This document shows positions 1 to 9,574 of a DNA stretch of 64,000 nt, one piece after another (within the stretch, counting starts at the first letter, position 1; every line of letters begins with the position of its first letter). The DNA lies in contig NZ_MDFN01000021.1 in assembly GCF_001730525.1 (NCBI RefSeq), positions 1-64,000 on the forward strand. Direction: 5' to 3'. This DNA comes from Arcticibacter eurypsychrophilus. GTDB taxonomy: Bacteria; Bacteroidota; Bacteroidia; Sphingobacteriales; Sphingobacteriaceae. The notes beneath the pieces are model-generated. The model was given only the letters and a program-made list of their open reading frames with translations. It ran no database searches and was not told the origin of the DNA. Made by a program: the position numbers and the translations under genes.

Positions 1-27
1 TTGCTAAAAAACAAACATATTGGTATG

Positions 28-522
28 TTAATACCTTACAAATGCAAGATCAAATTCTCCATTGGTAACATCTACCATGGATTTGGAAGTTTCATCATAA
101 GCCTTAAAATAAAAAGTGCCACTAATGCGTGATTTTATGGTATCTATTTTTAATATTTCTAAAACACCTTCATAGCCACTTTGTGTATAAAAAGACTCGT
201 GTGTTGCGTCTCTATAATAAGATCCGCTAAAATGAGTTTTGCTTTTTAAAGTGTATTTGCCGGGGACTATAAGTATTCCCGGAGTATAAACCCCTATTCC
301 AACTCCTTCACGAGACCGTGAATTTGAAGCCCGTATGAAAATTTCTTGTCCGTTATTTAATAAATGAATTTCCGCTTCCTGGGATTTGAAATCGTCATTA
401 TAAGGTCTCCACGTTTTGCCGTTTAACTTGCACTTAAATCCCGAGTCAGGTTCGTTATTTGATTTCTTACAGGCAAGGTATAGTGTTAAGCAAGCAAAAA
501 GTGCGATATATAATTTGGTCAT
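28..522 (-). CDS. Hypothetical lipoprotein (DUF6252-like)
   Basis: Small predicted lipoprotein of 164 residues. The N-terminus has a hydrophobic segment ending in a lipobox (LYLAC, Cys at about residue 18) followed by lysines and a polar linker, so it is likely lipidated and exported. The mature part opens with an NGKTW-type motif and ends with ISGTFYFKAYD and VTNGEFDLAF. That pattern recalls the Bacteroidota DUF6252-type lipoproteins, which form compact beta-rich domains of unknown function. It is a single-gene unit: the next gene on this strand lies over 400 bases upstream, behind two terminator-like hairpins. The family assignment is by memory of motifs and is tentative; no function can be given. 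Confidence 0.7.
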   Translation of the reverse strand: MTKLYIALFACLTLYLACKKSNNEPDSGFKCKLNGKTWRPYNDDFKSQEAEIHLLNNGQEIFIRASNSRSREGVGIGVYTPGILIVPGKYTLKSKTHFSGSYYRDATHESFYTQSGYEGVLEILKIDTIKSRISGTFYFKAYDETSKSMVDVTNGEFDLAFVRY

Positions 523-657
523 GAATATCTGCGAATAAGAATGATTGAATGTATGTAAAGTTCCTGATACTTTTCAGGTTATGTAAATTAATTTTTTAAT
601 TCTCGGTTATTTTATTAAATGGTAAAATTAAATGATACTTTGTTTTAAAAAACAGAT

Positions 658-701
658 AACCAAACGGTGCTCGACTCGTACAAGTTGAGCACCGTTTGGT
701 T
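658..701 (-). terminator. Long hairpin, possible second terminator
   Basis: Inverted repeat with arms at 658-675 and 684-701 (18 bp with one G-T wobble) and an 8-base loop. Read on the minus strand, a run of six T follows a few bases after the stem, so it can act as a backup terminator for the TPR genes to the right. The stem is unusually long for a simple terminator. Confidence 0.55.
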
Positions 702-829
702 GTATAGCAAAATTAGGCACATAAAAACCCTACAGCGAAGTCGTGGCGTTTTTTGTACTTTTCTTTAATTTACCCCAAATACAAATCAAAAGCCCAAATA
801 GTAGAGAATATAAGATAAGGCACATAAAG

Positions 830-876
830 AAAAGCGGGTGAACAGTTTATGACCTGTTAACCCGCTTTTCTTTTTT
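830..876 (-). terminator. Rho-independent terminator after TPR gene
   Basis: Arms aaaagcgggt(t/g)aacag, at about 830-845 and 854-869, are complementary apart from one mismatch. T-rich tracts lie on both sides, so it could work in either direction. It lies about 80 bases beyond the stop of the leftmost TPR gene and probably ends the hemF-independent gyrA-TPR-TPR transcript. Confidence 0.7.
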
Positions 877-947
877 GAAGACTATTTTAAGTCTACTTTT
901 TCAGTGCCCTCGATACTATCCCAGGCTTTTTTTATGCGTCTGTTTTA

Positions 948-2117
948 CTATAGTGCTTTAATCTTGGCATCCATTTCGTCAACCTTAACCTTATTATTTT
1001 TAATAGAATAATAAGTCTTTAAGTTTTTTAAAGCCAATTCTGATTTAGGGTTTAATTCAACAGCTTTAGTTAAATAAGGTAAAGCACGATCAAATTCAGC
1101 TTGTGCTTTTTTCATCGTTAAAGTATACTCCGTTTGTTTACTTGTTGCGAGTTTATTAGCCTTGTTGAAAATAACAATACCATTATTCATAATTAAACCA
1201 CCGATATTAATGTAAGCATCACTATAAGAAGGGTCAAGTTCTATTGCTTTTTTGTAAGCTTCTTCCGCTTTTACATTGTCTTCTAAAGAATTATAAGCAA
1301 TACCTAAATAGAAAGGATACAACTTATTTGTTGGTTCTTTAGTTTGTTGAGCAGTGATCTTTTCAATCACTTCCTTTTGTTTCCCAGTCATTAAGCTGAA
1401 TTCAATTTCTCTGGTTGCTAAATCAGAACTCTTAGGAAACTTTGCAGCACCCTCTCCGGCAATACGGATAGCAGATGCGGTATCCTTAACTGCTGCATAT
1501 AATACAGACAAATTAGAATATACATTTTCCAAAGAAGAATAGTTAGTAGGTAATAATTCAGTAAAACGCTTAATTGCATTCGGATAATCTTTTCCATTCA
1601 TAGCAGAAATACCTGCTGCATAGTTTAGTAAAGTATCTCCTGGCGCATAATCCAATCCTTTTGCGAATTCAGTATAAGCGCCTTCAAAATTGCTTTTGTC
1701 TAAAAAACGCTTTCCTGCGTTAAATTGATTGATGTAAAGCAAATTATTTACTTTAGCGATGTTATCCTTATTTTTTCCTTCTTTATCAAGTTCTTTGGCT
1801 TTTGCAAGTGCAGATACGGCCTCTCCTGCTAATGTTGCAGATTTAGCAGTGGTATCACTTGTAGCAAGGTCTGCATAAATTAATGCCTTATAAGTCCAGG
1901 CTGTAGGATCACTAGCGGTTTTTTCATGAAGTACTGCTTTATCTACAGCTTCTTTTGCAGTAATGATTTTCGGACCCGCTAATGCAGGACTTGCAGACTT
2001 TAATGCAGAATAGCTATCATAATCAGTTTTTGCAGTATTTACTGCTGATTTTTGTGCGAATGCAGATACTGTGATACCAGATACAGCAATTGCCAGTAAA
2101 AGAGATTTGGTTTTCAT
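948..2117 (-). CDS. Exported tetratricopeptide repeat protein
   Basis: Secreted or periplasmic TPR protein of about 389 residues. The chosen ATG at 2117 starts MKTKSLLLAIAVSG with a signal peptide ending near AFAQ; a TTG three codons earlier also exists but overlaps the upstream stop. Repeats of the form A-x3-Y-x-KAIELDPSYSDAYINIG are visible from about residue 130 to the C-terminus, consistent with several TPR units forming a protein-binding solenoid. It follows the other TPR gene by only 5 bases and is the last gene of an apparent gyrA-TPR-TPR operon. Partner and role are unknown. The two TPR proteins share the same plan and may be paralogs. Confidence 0.8.
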   Translation of the reverse strand: MKTKSLLLAIAVSGITVSAFAQKSAVNTAKTDYDSYSALKSASPALAGPKIITAKEAVDKAVLHEKTASDPTAWTYKALIYADLATSDTTAKSATLAGEAVSALAKAKELDKEGKNKDNIAKVNNLLYINQFNAGKRFLDKSNFEGAYTEFAKGLDYAPGDTLLNYAAGISAMNGKDYPNAIKRFTELLPTNYSSLENVYSNLSVLYAAVKDTASAIRIAGEGAAKFPKSSDLATREIEFSLMTGKQKEVIEKITAQQTKEPTNKLYPFYLGIAYNSLEDNVKAEEAYKKAIELDPSYSDAYINIGGLIMNNGIVIFNKANKLATSKQTEYTLTMKKAQAEFDRALPYLTKAVELNPKSELALKNLKTYYSIKNNKVKVDEMDAKIKAL

Positions 2118-2122
2118 ATATT

Positions 2123-3241
2123 TCAATTTGTAAGAATAAATTGTTTTAATTTCTCGTTCACTCTTTCAAGCTCTACCATATCCCCGGTATTATTGTATAG
2201 AACAGCAAGAGATCTAAGAACATTTACTGAATTAGGATTAATTTCTCCTGCCAAGTTTAGGTATTTGCTTGCCAGACTGAGAAAAGAATCTTTTTTGTTG
2301 TTTGGTCTGATGTAAGAATTTAGATAGAACAGCCCAAGTGCATAATTACCTTCATAGTTATTAGGTTCTAACAATATTACTTTTTTGTAATACTCCTCTG
2401 CTTTTTCTTTTTTACCAATGGTTTCATAAGAAAAACCAGCCAGATAATTTAAGTGCAGATTTTCTGGATCAAGTCTTAAAGCATCCCCAATAATATTTTC
2501 AACCATATTATAAGCGCCATTATCTACATAAATGTTGATTTCTTTGAAAAGTAGATCCTTATTTCCTGAAAATAAGCTTCTGCCCTCTTCAACAACCTCT
2601 AATGAACGGTTGCTGTTCTTGAAATCATAAAGATTAGATAAAGCTAGGTAATAATCAGGTAATGAACGCTTTCTGTCTCTTATAAGCTGCTCATAGTAAT
2701 AGATAGCTTTATTATTATATCCGAGCTTTTCACTTAAAATAGCCAGATTATGTTTAACAAAATAGTTCTGATTATCAGCAGAATCTACAGATTGATAAGC
2801 ATTATAAGCATCTGTATAGTTTTCATTTGCTGAAGCCTTATTGGCAATCACTAACCATGCTTTTATTAATTGAATCCTGACAAAGTCAAGTTCAGGTTTA
2901 TGATCATCATTTAACTTAGGACTTCTTAATTGACTTAGTGAGAATAAAGTTTCATTTATAGGATCCTTTACGTATTTTAATTTACGTGTAGAATCCGCGT
3001 AGGCCAAAGAGGAATAAACCAGACTTTTGATCAGGTTATTCTTATAGTTAAATGAATCTTTTTTGGTTTTAAAAATTCCATCTACTGAAGTCTTTGCTTT
3101 TTCAAGAAAAGAAAAGTCAGTTTTTGCTGTATACTTGGCAAAATTATTCATCGCTTCCTTAGTAAGGGTTTGTGCAGGAAGCGAACTTCCTGCACAACAC
3201 AATACCATCATTATTATTATTTGCCTTTTCATTATTGACAT
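2123..3241 (-). CDS. Exported tetratricopeptide repeat protein
   Basis: TPR protein of 372 residues with a signal peptide (MKRQIIIMMVLCCAGSSLPAQ from the second Met). TPR-like helices run through the body, for example AGFSYETIGKKEKAEEYYKKV near residue 270. Its first ATG overlaps the gyrA stop codon by one base (TAATG at 3243-3239), an arrangement that favours translational coupling; an internal ATG at 3232 would also keep the signal peptide. It lies immediately upstream of the second TPR gene, with 5 bases between them. Function unknown; linkage to gyrA suggests shared growth-rate control rather than a shared mechanism. Confidence 0.8.
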   Translation of the reverse strand: MSIMKRQIIIMMVLCCAGSSLPAQTLTKEAMNNFAKYTAKTDFSFLEKAKTSVDGIFKTKKDSFNYKNNLIKSLVYSSLAYADSTRKLKYVKDPINETLFSLSQLRSPKLNDDHKPELDFVRIQLIKAWLVIANKASANENYTDAYNAYQSVDSADNQNYFVKHNLAILSEKLGYNNKAIYYYEQLIRDRKRSLPDYYLALSNLYDFKNSNRSLEVVEEGRSLFSGNKDLLFKEINIYVDNGAYNMVENIIGDALRLDPENLHLNYLAGFSYETIGKKEKAEEYYKKVILLEPNNYEGNYALGLFYLNSYIRPNNKKDSFLSLASKYLNLAGEINPNSVNVLRSLAVLYNNTGDMVELERVNEKLKQFILTN

Positions 3242-5874
3242 TAATCTTCTAACGAATCATCTTCTGAATTCGTATCCTCATCATCTGATGATTCCTCGTC
3301 TTTTACTTCTTCATCCGTTTCTTCATCAAGAGCATCTGCTTCCAGATCCTCTTCAGAACCAGGTTCCATTGGTTCATTCAGCACCTCAGCTTTTTCAGCC
3401 TCTTCCTCATGTTCCACTTTTGCAATTGATGCAATGGCGTCATCACCCTTTAAAGAGATCAGTCGCACACCTTGAGTGGCACGACCCATAACACGCAGAG
3501 CACTTATAGCAATTCTGATTACAATACCCGATTTATTAATAATCATCAAATCATCGGTATCAGTTACGTCTTTTATAGCAATCAGATCTCCTGTTTTTTC
3601 CGTTACATTAAGCGTTTTAACACCCTTTCCGCCACGGTTTGTCACACGGTAATCTTCCAGATTAGTACGTTTACCATATCCTTTTTCAGATACGACCAAC
3701 ACAGTAGCTTCCGGATTATTAATGCTCAGCATACCAATTACTTCGTCCTTATCATGAGCAAGCGTCACACCGCGGACACCAGTTGCAGTACGGCCCATCG
3801 GACGAACAGTAGATTCATTGAAGCGGATTGCTCTTCCAGAACGAAGCGCCATTACAATTTCACTCTTACCGTCTGTTAAGTTTGCTTCAAGAAGCTGATC
3901 GCCTTCATTAATATTGATGGCGTTAATACCATTAGAACGTGGACGGGAATAAGCCATTAAAGAAGTCTTTTTAATCGTTCCCTTAGCGGTACACATAATT
4001 ATAAAGTTATTCTCCAGGTAATCCTGATCTTTCAGGTTTTTAACCTTGATATACGCTTTAATGTTTTCTTCCTTCGGAATATTAATAATGTTCTGAATTG
4101 CCCTACCCTTACTTGTTCGTGAACCTTCAGGTATTTCGTAAACCCGAAGCCAGAAACAACGTCCTGCTTCAGTAAAGAACAACATGTAATTATGGTTTGA
4201 CGCAATAATAATCTGTTCTATGAAATCCTGATCTCTCGAATTAGAGCCTATTGAACCTTTACCACCACGACCCTGTGTGCGGTAATCGGTCAAAGGAGTA
4301 CGTTTAATGTACCCTTCATGCGAAATGGTAATCACTACTTCCTCATCATCAATGAAATCTTCCATCGACATATCTTCTGCAGAATGAATGATTGAAGTTT
4401 TACGTTCATCACCATATTTTTCTTTGATCTCTTGTAATTCATCCTTGATGATCTGCATTCTCAGACCTTCATCATTCAGAATAGATTTCAAATAGTCAAT
4501 GGTCTTCATCAATTCATCAAATTCATCCTTGATCTTACCTCTTTCCAGACCAGTCAAACGACGTAAGGTCATATCCAGAATAGCTCTCGCCTGGATATCA
4601 GATAAACCAAAGGTTTCCATCAAACCAACACGCGCTTCTTCAGGTGTATTCGAGGCACGTATTAAACGAATAACCTCTTCAATATGATCTAGAGCAATTA
4701 ATAGACCTTCTAGAATATGAGCACGCTTTTCTGCTTCTGAAAGTTCAAAGCGAGTACGGCGGATTACCACTTCATGACGGTGATCAACGAAATGTTTGAT
4801 CAGGTCTTTCAGGTTCAGCATCATCGGACGCCCGTTAACAAGCGCAATGTTGTTGATACTGAATGGAGTTTGTAAGGCTGTGAATTTGTACAGGTTATTT
4901 AAAACTACAGATGAATTAGCATCACGTTTGATTTCGTATACAATACGCATCCCGTCACGGTCAGACTCATCCCTGATTTCCGAAATACCTTCCAGTTTCT
5001 TTTCATTGACCAATTCAGCAGTACGCTCAATCATATTGGCCTTATTAATCTGATAAGGAATCTCGTTTACAACGATACGTTCCCGGTCGTGACCATAATT
5101 TTCAATTGAAGCTTTCGCTCTAATCACCACACGGCCTCTACCAGTTTCGTAAGCATCCTTCACTCCTCCATGACCATAAATGATCCCACCAGTAGGAAAA
5201 TCGGGTGCTTTAACATGCTGCATCAGCTCAGATATTTCAATATCCCTGTTATCTATAAAAGCAACAGTTGCATCAATAACTTCTCTGATATTATGAGGAG
5301 CCATATTCGTAGCCATACCTACAGCAATACCAGAAGCACCGTTTATAAGCAGATTAGGTATTTTCGATGGAAGAACCGTAGGCTCTTGCAGCGAATCATC
5401 AAAGTTGTTCTGGTAATCAACGGTATCTTTATTAATATCAGCCAGCATTTCTTCAGCAATCTTCTTCAGTCTTGCTTCAGTATACCGCATTGCTGCAGGA
5501 CTGTCTCCATCAATAGATCCAAAGTTACCCTGCCCATCTACAAGTGGATAACGTAGGCTCCAATCCTGTGCCATACGCACCATGGTTCCATATACCGAGG
5601 AATCACCATGTGGATGGTACTTTCCTAATACATCACCAACAATACGCGCTGATTTTTTATGGGGTTTTCCGCTGGTCACGCCAAGATCTAGCATGCCATA
5701 AAGTACACGACGATGCACTGGCTTTAAGCCATCTCTTACATCGGGAAGCGCACGGGAGACAATAACAGACATTGAGTAATCAATGTAAGCAGCTCTCATT
5801 TCTTCTTCGATGTTTATGGGAATAATGCGATCGTGTGTTGGTTCTAAGTTTTCGTTTTCTGTATCTTCAGCCAT
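3241..5874 (-). CDS. gyrA: DNA gyrase subunit A
   Basis: ATP-dependent negative supercoiling subunit; forms A2B2 with GyrB in the cytoplasm. At 877 residues the length is normal. The N-terminal breakage-reunion domain has the catalytic tyrosine in [10 protein letters not shown] (Tyr131). The C-terminal beta-pinwheel begins with a GyrA-box variant, QGRGGKG (the usual form is QRRGGKG). The tail is very acidic (about residues 815-877, rich in Glu and Asp), as in many gyrases. In the quinolone region [19 protein letters not shown], Ser92 matches E. coli Ser83, but the place of E. coli Asp87 is Gly96. The stop overlaps the next TPR gene by one base. A weak TAnnTTTG-like element (TATCTTCG) sits at 5925-5932. 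Confidence 0.97.
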   Translation of the reverse strand: MAEDTENENLEPTHDRIIPINIEEEMRAAYIDYSMSVIVSRALPDVRDGLKPVHRRVLYGMLDLGVTSGKPHKKSARIVGDVLGKYHPHGDSSVYGTMVRMAQDWSLRYPLVDGQGNFGSIDGDSPAAMRYTEARLKKIAEEMLADINKDTVDYQNNFDDSLQEPTVLPSKIPNLLINGASGIAVGMATNMAPHNIREVIDATVAFIDNRDIEISELMQHVKAPDFPTGGIIYGHGGVKDAYETGRGRVVIRAKASIENYGHDRERIVVNEIPYQINKANMIERTAELVNEKKLEGISEIRDESDRDGMRIVYEIKRDANSSVVLNNLYKFTALQTPFSINNIALVNGRPMMLNLKDLIKHFVDHRHEVVIRRTRFELSEAEKRAHILEGLLIALDHIEEVIRLIRASNTPEEARVGLMETFGLSDIQARAILDMTLRRLTGLERGKIKDEFDELMKTIDYLKSILNDEGLRMQIIKDELQEIKEKYGDERKTSIIHSAEDMSMEDFIDDEEVVITISHEGYIKRTPLTDYRTQGRGGKGSIGSNSRDQDFIEQIIIASNHNYMLFFTEAGRCFWLRVYEIPEGSRTSKGRAIQNIINIPKEENIKAYIKVKNLKDQDYLENNFIIMCTAKGTIKKTSLMAYSRPRSNGINAININEGDQLLEANLTDGKSEIVMALRSGRAIRFNESTVRPMGRTATGVRGVTLAHDKDEVIGMLSINNPEATVLVVSEKGYGKRTNLEDYRVTNRGGKGVKTLNVTEKTGDLIAIKDVTDTDDLMIINKSGIVIRIAISALRVMGRATQGVRLISLKGDDAIASIAKVEHEEEAEKAEVLNEPMEPGSEEDLEADALDEETDEEVKDEESSDDEDTNSEDDSLED

Positions 5875-6031
5875 CGTTTGATAGTCGGTTTATGAAATGT
5901 AATATTGTCGTTAAACACGACTTGCGAAGATAAGAAATTATTAGAGAATAAACGTCTAATGGAGACGATTGGCTCCTTTTTAAGCTTGAATTGAAGCAAA
6001 AAGACGGAATTATATCCCCCTTATTTGAAAA

Positions 6032-6928
6032 TTAAATAATCCAGTTAATGTCTTTTTTTAGTAAACTCAAAGTCCGCGCTTCATCTGACCCCGCTTCCGG
6101 TTGTACATTATAAATCCAGTTTGCCTGAGGTGGAAGACTCATCAGTATAGATTCAATCCTTCCGTTAGTCTCCAGACCAAATTTAGTACCTGCATCATAA
6201 ACCAGATTAAATTCAGCATATCTTCCTCTTCGTATATACTGCCAGTTTTTTTGACTTTCTGTATAGAGCTGATCCCGGTGTCTATTCACTATTTCTGTAT
6301 AAATAGGAACAAAAGAACGGCCTATCGCTTTGGAAAATTCAAATATAGATAGCCAATTAATACCTGCTTTATCCGGATTGAGCCGATCATAAAATATTCC
6401 CCCAATCCCCCTGGTTTCATTCCGGTGTTTAATAAAAAAATAATTATCTGCCCAAGTTTTAAATTCAGCATAAAAGGTTTTATTAAACCGGTCACAAACC
6501 GCTTTAATATTTTGATGGAAGTATTGTGCATCCTCTTCGTACACATAATGTGGAGTCAGGTCTATTCCACCTCCAAACCATCTAAGCGATTCATTCATTT
6601 CAAAATACCTGATATTCATATGAATGATAGGCACAAAAGGATGACTTGGATGAATAACAATCGATATGCCTGTGGCGAAAAAATCTACAGAACTAACCTT
6701 AAAAGCAGTTTTTATCGCTTCCGGTAATTTCCCATACACAGATGAGAAGTTCACTCCTCCCTTTTCTATAATCTTTCCCTCCTGCATAATACGGGTCCTT
6801 CCTCCTCCTCCTCCATCACGTTCCCATATTTCTTCCTGAAATTTACCTGAAGTATCAAGTAGTTCTAGTCCCTCACATATTTCATCCTGAATAATTTGAT
6901 ACTGCGCAGAAATTTCTTCTTTAGTCAT
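6032..6928 (-). CDS. hemF: Oxygen-dependent coproporphyrinogen III oxidase
   Basis: Converts coproporphyrinogen III to protoporphyrinogen IX by two O2-dependent oxidative decarboxylations in haem synthesis; a soluble homodimer. The 298 residues fit the family. Signature stretches are visible: GGGGGRTRI near residue 40, WFGGGIDLTP near 117, the conserved RRGRYAEFNLVYDAGT near 232, and ESILMSLPP near 258. The gene is upstream of gyrA on the same strand with a 157-base gap, so it probably has its own transcript. The presence of the aerobic enzyme fits an aerobic or microaerobic lifestyle. Confidence 0.96.
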   Translation of the reverse strand: MTKEEISAQYQIIQDEICEGLELLDTSGKFQEEIWERDGGGGGRTRIMQEGKIIEKGGVNFSSVYGKLPEAIKTAFKVSSVDFFATGISIVIHPSHPFVPIIHMNIRYFEMNESLRWFGGGIDLTPHYVYEEDAQYFHQNIKAVCDRFNKTFYAEFKTWADNYFFIKHRNETRGIGGIFYDRLNPDKAGINWLSIFEFSKAIGRSFVPIYTEIVNRHRDQLYTESQKNWQYIRRGRYAEFNLVYDAGTKFGLETNGRIESILMSLPPQANWIYNVQPEAGSDEARTLSLLKKDINWII

Positions 6929-7256
6929 AGTTGTTGAAAGGATTAACTATTCGTTGTAACAGTAAAAATAGGTCATTTGCTTATTAAAACAGCTAATGAA
7001 TTTTGGCTTGTTAATGGTGATACCAAGTTCCGCTTTATAAATGGGTTATAGTTGATATTTGTTTCAAAATTATTGATCAGGTTCTCTGAACTGTATTTTA
7101 AATCAATCCCCTTTTGCAGCATAGCTTAAAGTTTATCGGGCTCCTACAAGATAAAGCTGACTTAATAACCTTTTTCAAATTCTAAGTAAAATATAAAAGG
7201 CTGCTTCATAATTGAAACAGCCTTTTTAAATAACTAATAATCAATTATTTATATTT
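6929..7256. other. Intergenic region
   Basis: About 330 bases with no supported gene. The only clear element is the terminator hairpin at 7195-7226 for the DUF2911 gene to the right. The hemF promoter must lie near 6930-7000, but I could not pick a good match. Confidence 0.5.
7195..7226 (-). terminator. Terminator of DUF2911 gene
   Basis: Arms aaaaggctgcttc and gaaacagcctttt pair with one mismatch around a 6-base loop, and are followed on the minus strand by a T-rich stretch. Confidence 0.75.
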
Positions 7257-7778
7257 CTATTTAATAGAAATAGGCACTTCAATATTTTCCCATTGTAGTA
7301 CTACTCCTTTTTTATTGATTACATAAGTTAATCTTTCCTTCAAAGCGGATGCTTTTTTAGGAGATACTGTAACTCGTAGTGCATCCTGACTTTCCTCGTA
7401 CTTGTATGCACCCCATTGATCAGCAGTTTTGTTGAAAATAATAGTCCAGTTTCCTTCTGTCGGAATAGCAAAAAATGAATATCTACCAGCTGGAAGTGAT
7501 TTTCCTTCTACTTTGATATCCTTATCTGTTGAAAAAGTAGTGGCTTTATTAGCACCTGCACGCCAAACTTTACCATAAGCTTCAAGGCCTCCCCATATTT
7601 TCCTTCCTTTAACTGATGGGCTACCATATTTAATTTCAATCATTGCGTTTCCGACTTTACCACTTACACTATCAGCCGGACTAGCTACAGGTTTTTCCTG
7701 AGCTTGAATCAATGTACTGGAAAACAATAAAGCACAAACTACAAAAGAGAATGCTTTTAATACAAAAGGTTTTTTCAT
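7257..7778 (-). CDS. Exported DUF2911 protein
   Basis: Secreted protein of about 173 residues in the DUF2911 family, common in Bacteroidota and of unknown activity. The ATG at 7778 starts MKKPFVLKAF and gives a clean signal peptide ending near IQAQ; the upstream in-frame TTG at 7811 was rejected. Family hallmarks are GRKIWGGLEAYGKVWRAGAN, then ATTFSTDKDI, LPAGRYSFFAIP and WTIIFNK. These are the conserved blocks of a compact beta-sandwich domain. It is monocistronic, with its own terminator and a possible promoter at 7808-7838. Confidence 0.88.
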   Translation of the reverse strand: MKKPFVLKAFSFVVCALLFSSTLIQAQEKPVASPADSVSGKVGNAMIEIKYGSPSVKGRKIWGGLEAYGKVWRAGANKATTFSTDKDIKVEGKSLPAGRYSFFAIPTEGNWTIIFNKTADQWGAYKYEESQDALRVTVSPKKASALKERLTYVINKKGVVLQWENIEVPISIK

Positions 7779-7807
7779 TATGATACTTTTAAGTTTGATA
7801 ATAATAC

Positions 7808-7838
7808 GCAAGATAGGAGATTTTTTTCTTTAAGCAAA
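7808..7838 (-). promoter_or_regulatory. Possible Bacteroidota promoter of DUF2911 gene
   Basis: On the minus strand TTTG (7835-7838) is followed after exactly 19 bases by TATCTTGC (7808-7815). This differs at two positions from TAnnTTTG, so it is only a candidate. Confidence 0.4.
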
Positions 7839-7878
7839 GTTGCTTTATTTTTCATAAAGTTTTCAGATATTAGTTGAA

Positions 7879-8337
7879 ATGCTTATATCAGAAAATACGC
7901 TAAAATGGGTTATGCGTTTTTATCCACCACTTTTATTTCAGCGCATATGGGTTAGGCACTTTGATACTGATTTCCTTGGTGTTGACGTTAAAATATTTAA
8001 AAGCGTATTCAATTTAAATTATAACAGATCAATATTTGGAGGAACGATTTATGCCGCTGCCGATCCTTTTTATGCCGTGTTATACTATCAGGCCATGAGA
8101 CGTAAGGGGTATAATGTTGTCGTCTGGCAAAAGGCAGCAGAGATCTTTTATCTTAAACCGGGTATGTCAAACCTGTATTTTAGCATTACGATTACCAAAG
8201 AAGAAATTAATACACTTAGTAAAAAACTTGATGAAACAGGCAAGGCAGAACAATATTGTACATTGGAAATAAAGGATATCAGGGGTGAAATTTGTGCCCG
8301 TGTTATCAGTCTCGTTTATATTCGGAAACTGGATTAA
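7879..8337 (+). CDS. DUF4442 hotdog-fold protein
   Basis: Cytoplasmic protein of 152 residues resembling DUF4442, a family related to hotdog-fold thioesterases. Visible features are the N-terminal RFYPPLL segment, a central FGGTIYAAADPFYAVLYYQAM block that matches the family core helix, and VVVWQKAAEIFYLKPG. The substrate is unknown; an acyl-CoA or related thioester is a guess from the fold. It is followed after 26 bases by the AlbA_2-domain gene on the same strand, so the two may be co-transcribed. Confidence 0.75.
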   Translation: MLISENTLKWVMRFYPPLLFQRIWVRHFDTDFLGVDVKIFKSVFNLNYNRSIFGGTIYAAADPFYAVLYYQAMRRKGYNVVVWQKAAEIFYLKPGMSNLYFSITITKEEINTLSKKLDETGKAEQYCTLEIKDIRGEICARVISLVYIRKLD

Positions 8338-8363
8338 AACAACAGACAACTAAAATTGCTACT

Positions 8364-9005
8364 ATGAGCGGATTAAGACCATATGACATCAAACAAATGA
8401 TCTTTGAGGGCGAAGGAATGCATGTTGATTTTAAAAAGACCATTACTTCATGTTCCAAAATTGCCCGTACCCTGGTTGCTTTTGCCAATAACAAAGGTGG
8501 AAAACTCTTAATTGGCGTAGCCGACAATGGAACCATCAAAGGTGTCAGCGCCGAAGAAGAAGAAAAATACATGTTAAACCGTGCAGCCACTTTTTATTGC
8601 CGACCACTGATTGATCTTTATTTTGAGGAAGTCTATATCGATAATAAGATTGTGCTTGTAACGGAAATAAAAGAAAGCGATGTTAAACCCCATTATGCTT
8701 TAGGAGACGATCACAAATGGTGGGTATATGTCCGTGTCAAAGACAGAAGCCAATTAGCCAGCAAAATAGTTGTAGATGTGTTAAAGGCCGGTGCTAATGA
8801 TGCTGGAGTATTGATTGAATACTCAGAAAAAGAAAGTCTTTTATTGAAATACCTTGATGTTAACCAAAGAATTTCTGCAAAAGATTCAAGTAAATTACTA
8901 AACCTTCCTAGACGCAGAACTCAACGCCTATTAGTCAATCTTATATTGTCAGGTATTATCAGACTTCATACAAATGAGAAAGAAGAATATTATACTGCTT
9001 GTTGA
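8364..9005 (+). CDS. AlbA_2 (Schlafen-like) domain protein
   Basis: Protein of about 213 residues with an N-terminal AlbA_2 domain, the putative nucleic-acid or ATP-binding module also found in Schlafen-like proteins. It shows the order EGEGMHVDFKKT, then RTLVAFANNKGGKLLIGVADNGTIKGV, then a beta-rich PHYALGD and VYVRVKDRSQLAS. The C-terminal 60 residues look like a winged-helix tail (SSKLLNLPRRRTQRLLVNLILSG). The ATG at 8364 was chosen because the domain begins there; an earlier in-frame start overlaps the previous gene. It is convergent with a response regulator, only 2 bases apart. It may act as a DNA-binding regulator; no ligand is evident. Confidence 0.8.
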   Translation: MSGLRPYDIKQMIFEGEGMHVDFKKTITSCSKIARTLVAFANNKGGKLLIGVADNGTIKGVSAEEEEKYMLNRAATFYCRPLIDLYFEEVYIDNKIVLVTEIKESDVKPHYALGDDHKWWVYVRVKDRSQLASKIVVDVLKAGANDAGVLIEYSEKESLLLKYLDVNQRISAKDSSKLLNLPRRRTQRLLVNLILSGIIRLHTNEKEEYYTAC

Positions 9006-9007
9006 TC

Positions 9008-9376
9008 TTATGCGGCCAATTGATGACTTATTTTCATCAAGAGGTGATCGAGGTCAAATGGCTTCTCTACGAAGTCATCCGGAGCTCCTGGATTATTCAA
9101 AAAAGACTTTAAGTCATGTGTAGCAGATATCATAATTATTGGAATATGCTGAATGGACTTGTTTTGCTTAATTTTCATGCAGATTTCTCTTCCATCTAAA
9201 GTGTCCAACATGACATCCAGAAGTATTAGATCAGGATGTACAACCTCAATTATCTCAAATATATGATGGCCATCGGCAAGTTTTATCACATCATATCCCT
9301 CCCACGATAAAAGCTCTTCCAGAACATCCAGGATCGCTAAATTATCATCCACAGCTAAAATTTTTTTATTCATCAT
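9008..9376 (-). CDS. Stand-alone response regulator receiver
   Basis: Single receiver domain of 122 residues with no output domain. Acidic pocket residues Asp10 and Asp11, the phospho-acceptor Asp54 in LILLDVMLD, Thr86 in ISATHD and Lys105 in VEKPFD are all present, so it should be phosphorylatable. Such CheY- or SpoF-like proteins pass phosphate between kinases and Hpt modules or bind a partner. No kinase is adjacent, but hybrid kinases are encoded at 23.3 and 41.4 kb. Translation can begin at either of two consecutive ATG codons. Confidence 0.9.
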   Translation of the reverse strand: MMNKKILAVDDNLAILDVLEELLSWEGYDVIKLADGHHIFEIIEVVHPDLILLDVMLDTLDGREICMKIKQNKSIQHIPIIMISATHDLKSFLNNPGAPDDFVEKPFDLDHLLMKISHQLAA

Positions 9377-9574
9377 ATCTTATAACTACCAAGATGTATA
9401 CCATTACCATGATTTTTAAAATTAATCCTACTCCTTGATGACAAAAAAATAAAAAATTAGTATAATAATGTATACTAAATAGTTAACCTAAACCAATAAA
9501 ATTATACAATTAACTGTCCTTTTGTTAAGTCACATCATTGTATTAGTGGTAAATACTGTACTAAAAACAGATGT

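Larger units (their letters stand above)
523..947. other. Intergenic region with two tandem hairpins
   Basis: No convincing gene. It holds two strong hairpins (658-701 and 830-869), listed separately, and an 11-base direct repeat (aggcacataaa) at 715-725 and 818-828. The rest is AT-rich. Confidence 0.6.

Noticed and set aside
3063-5765. Plus-strand frames inside gyrA and the TPR genes
   Set aside because: They are antisense to strongly conserved coding sequence, with low-complexity or unrecognisable products.
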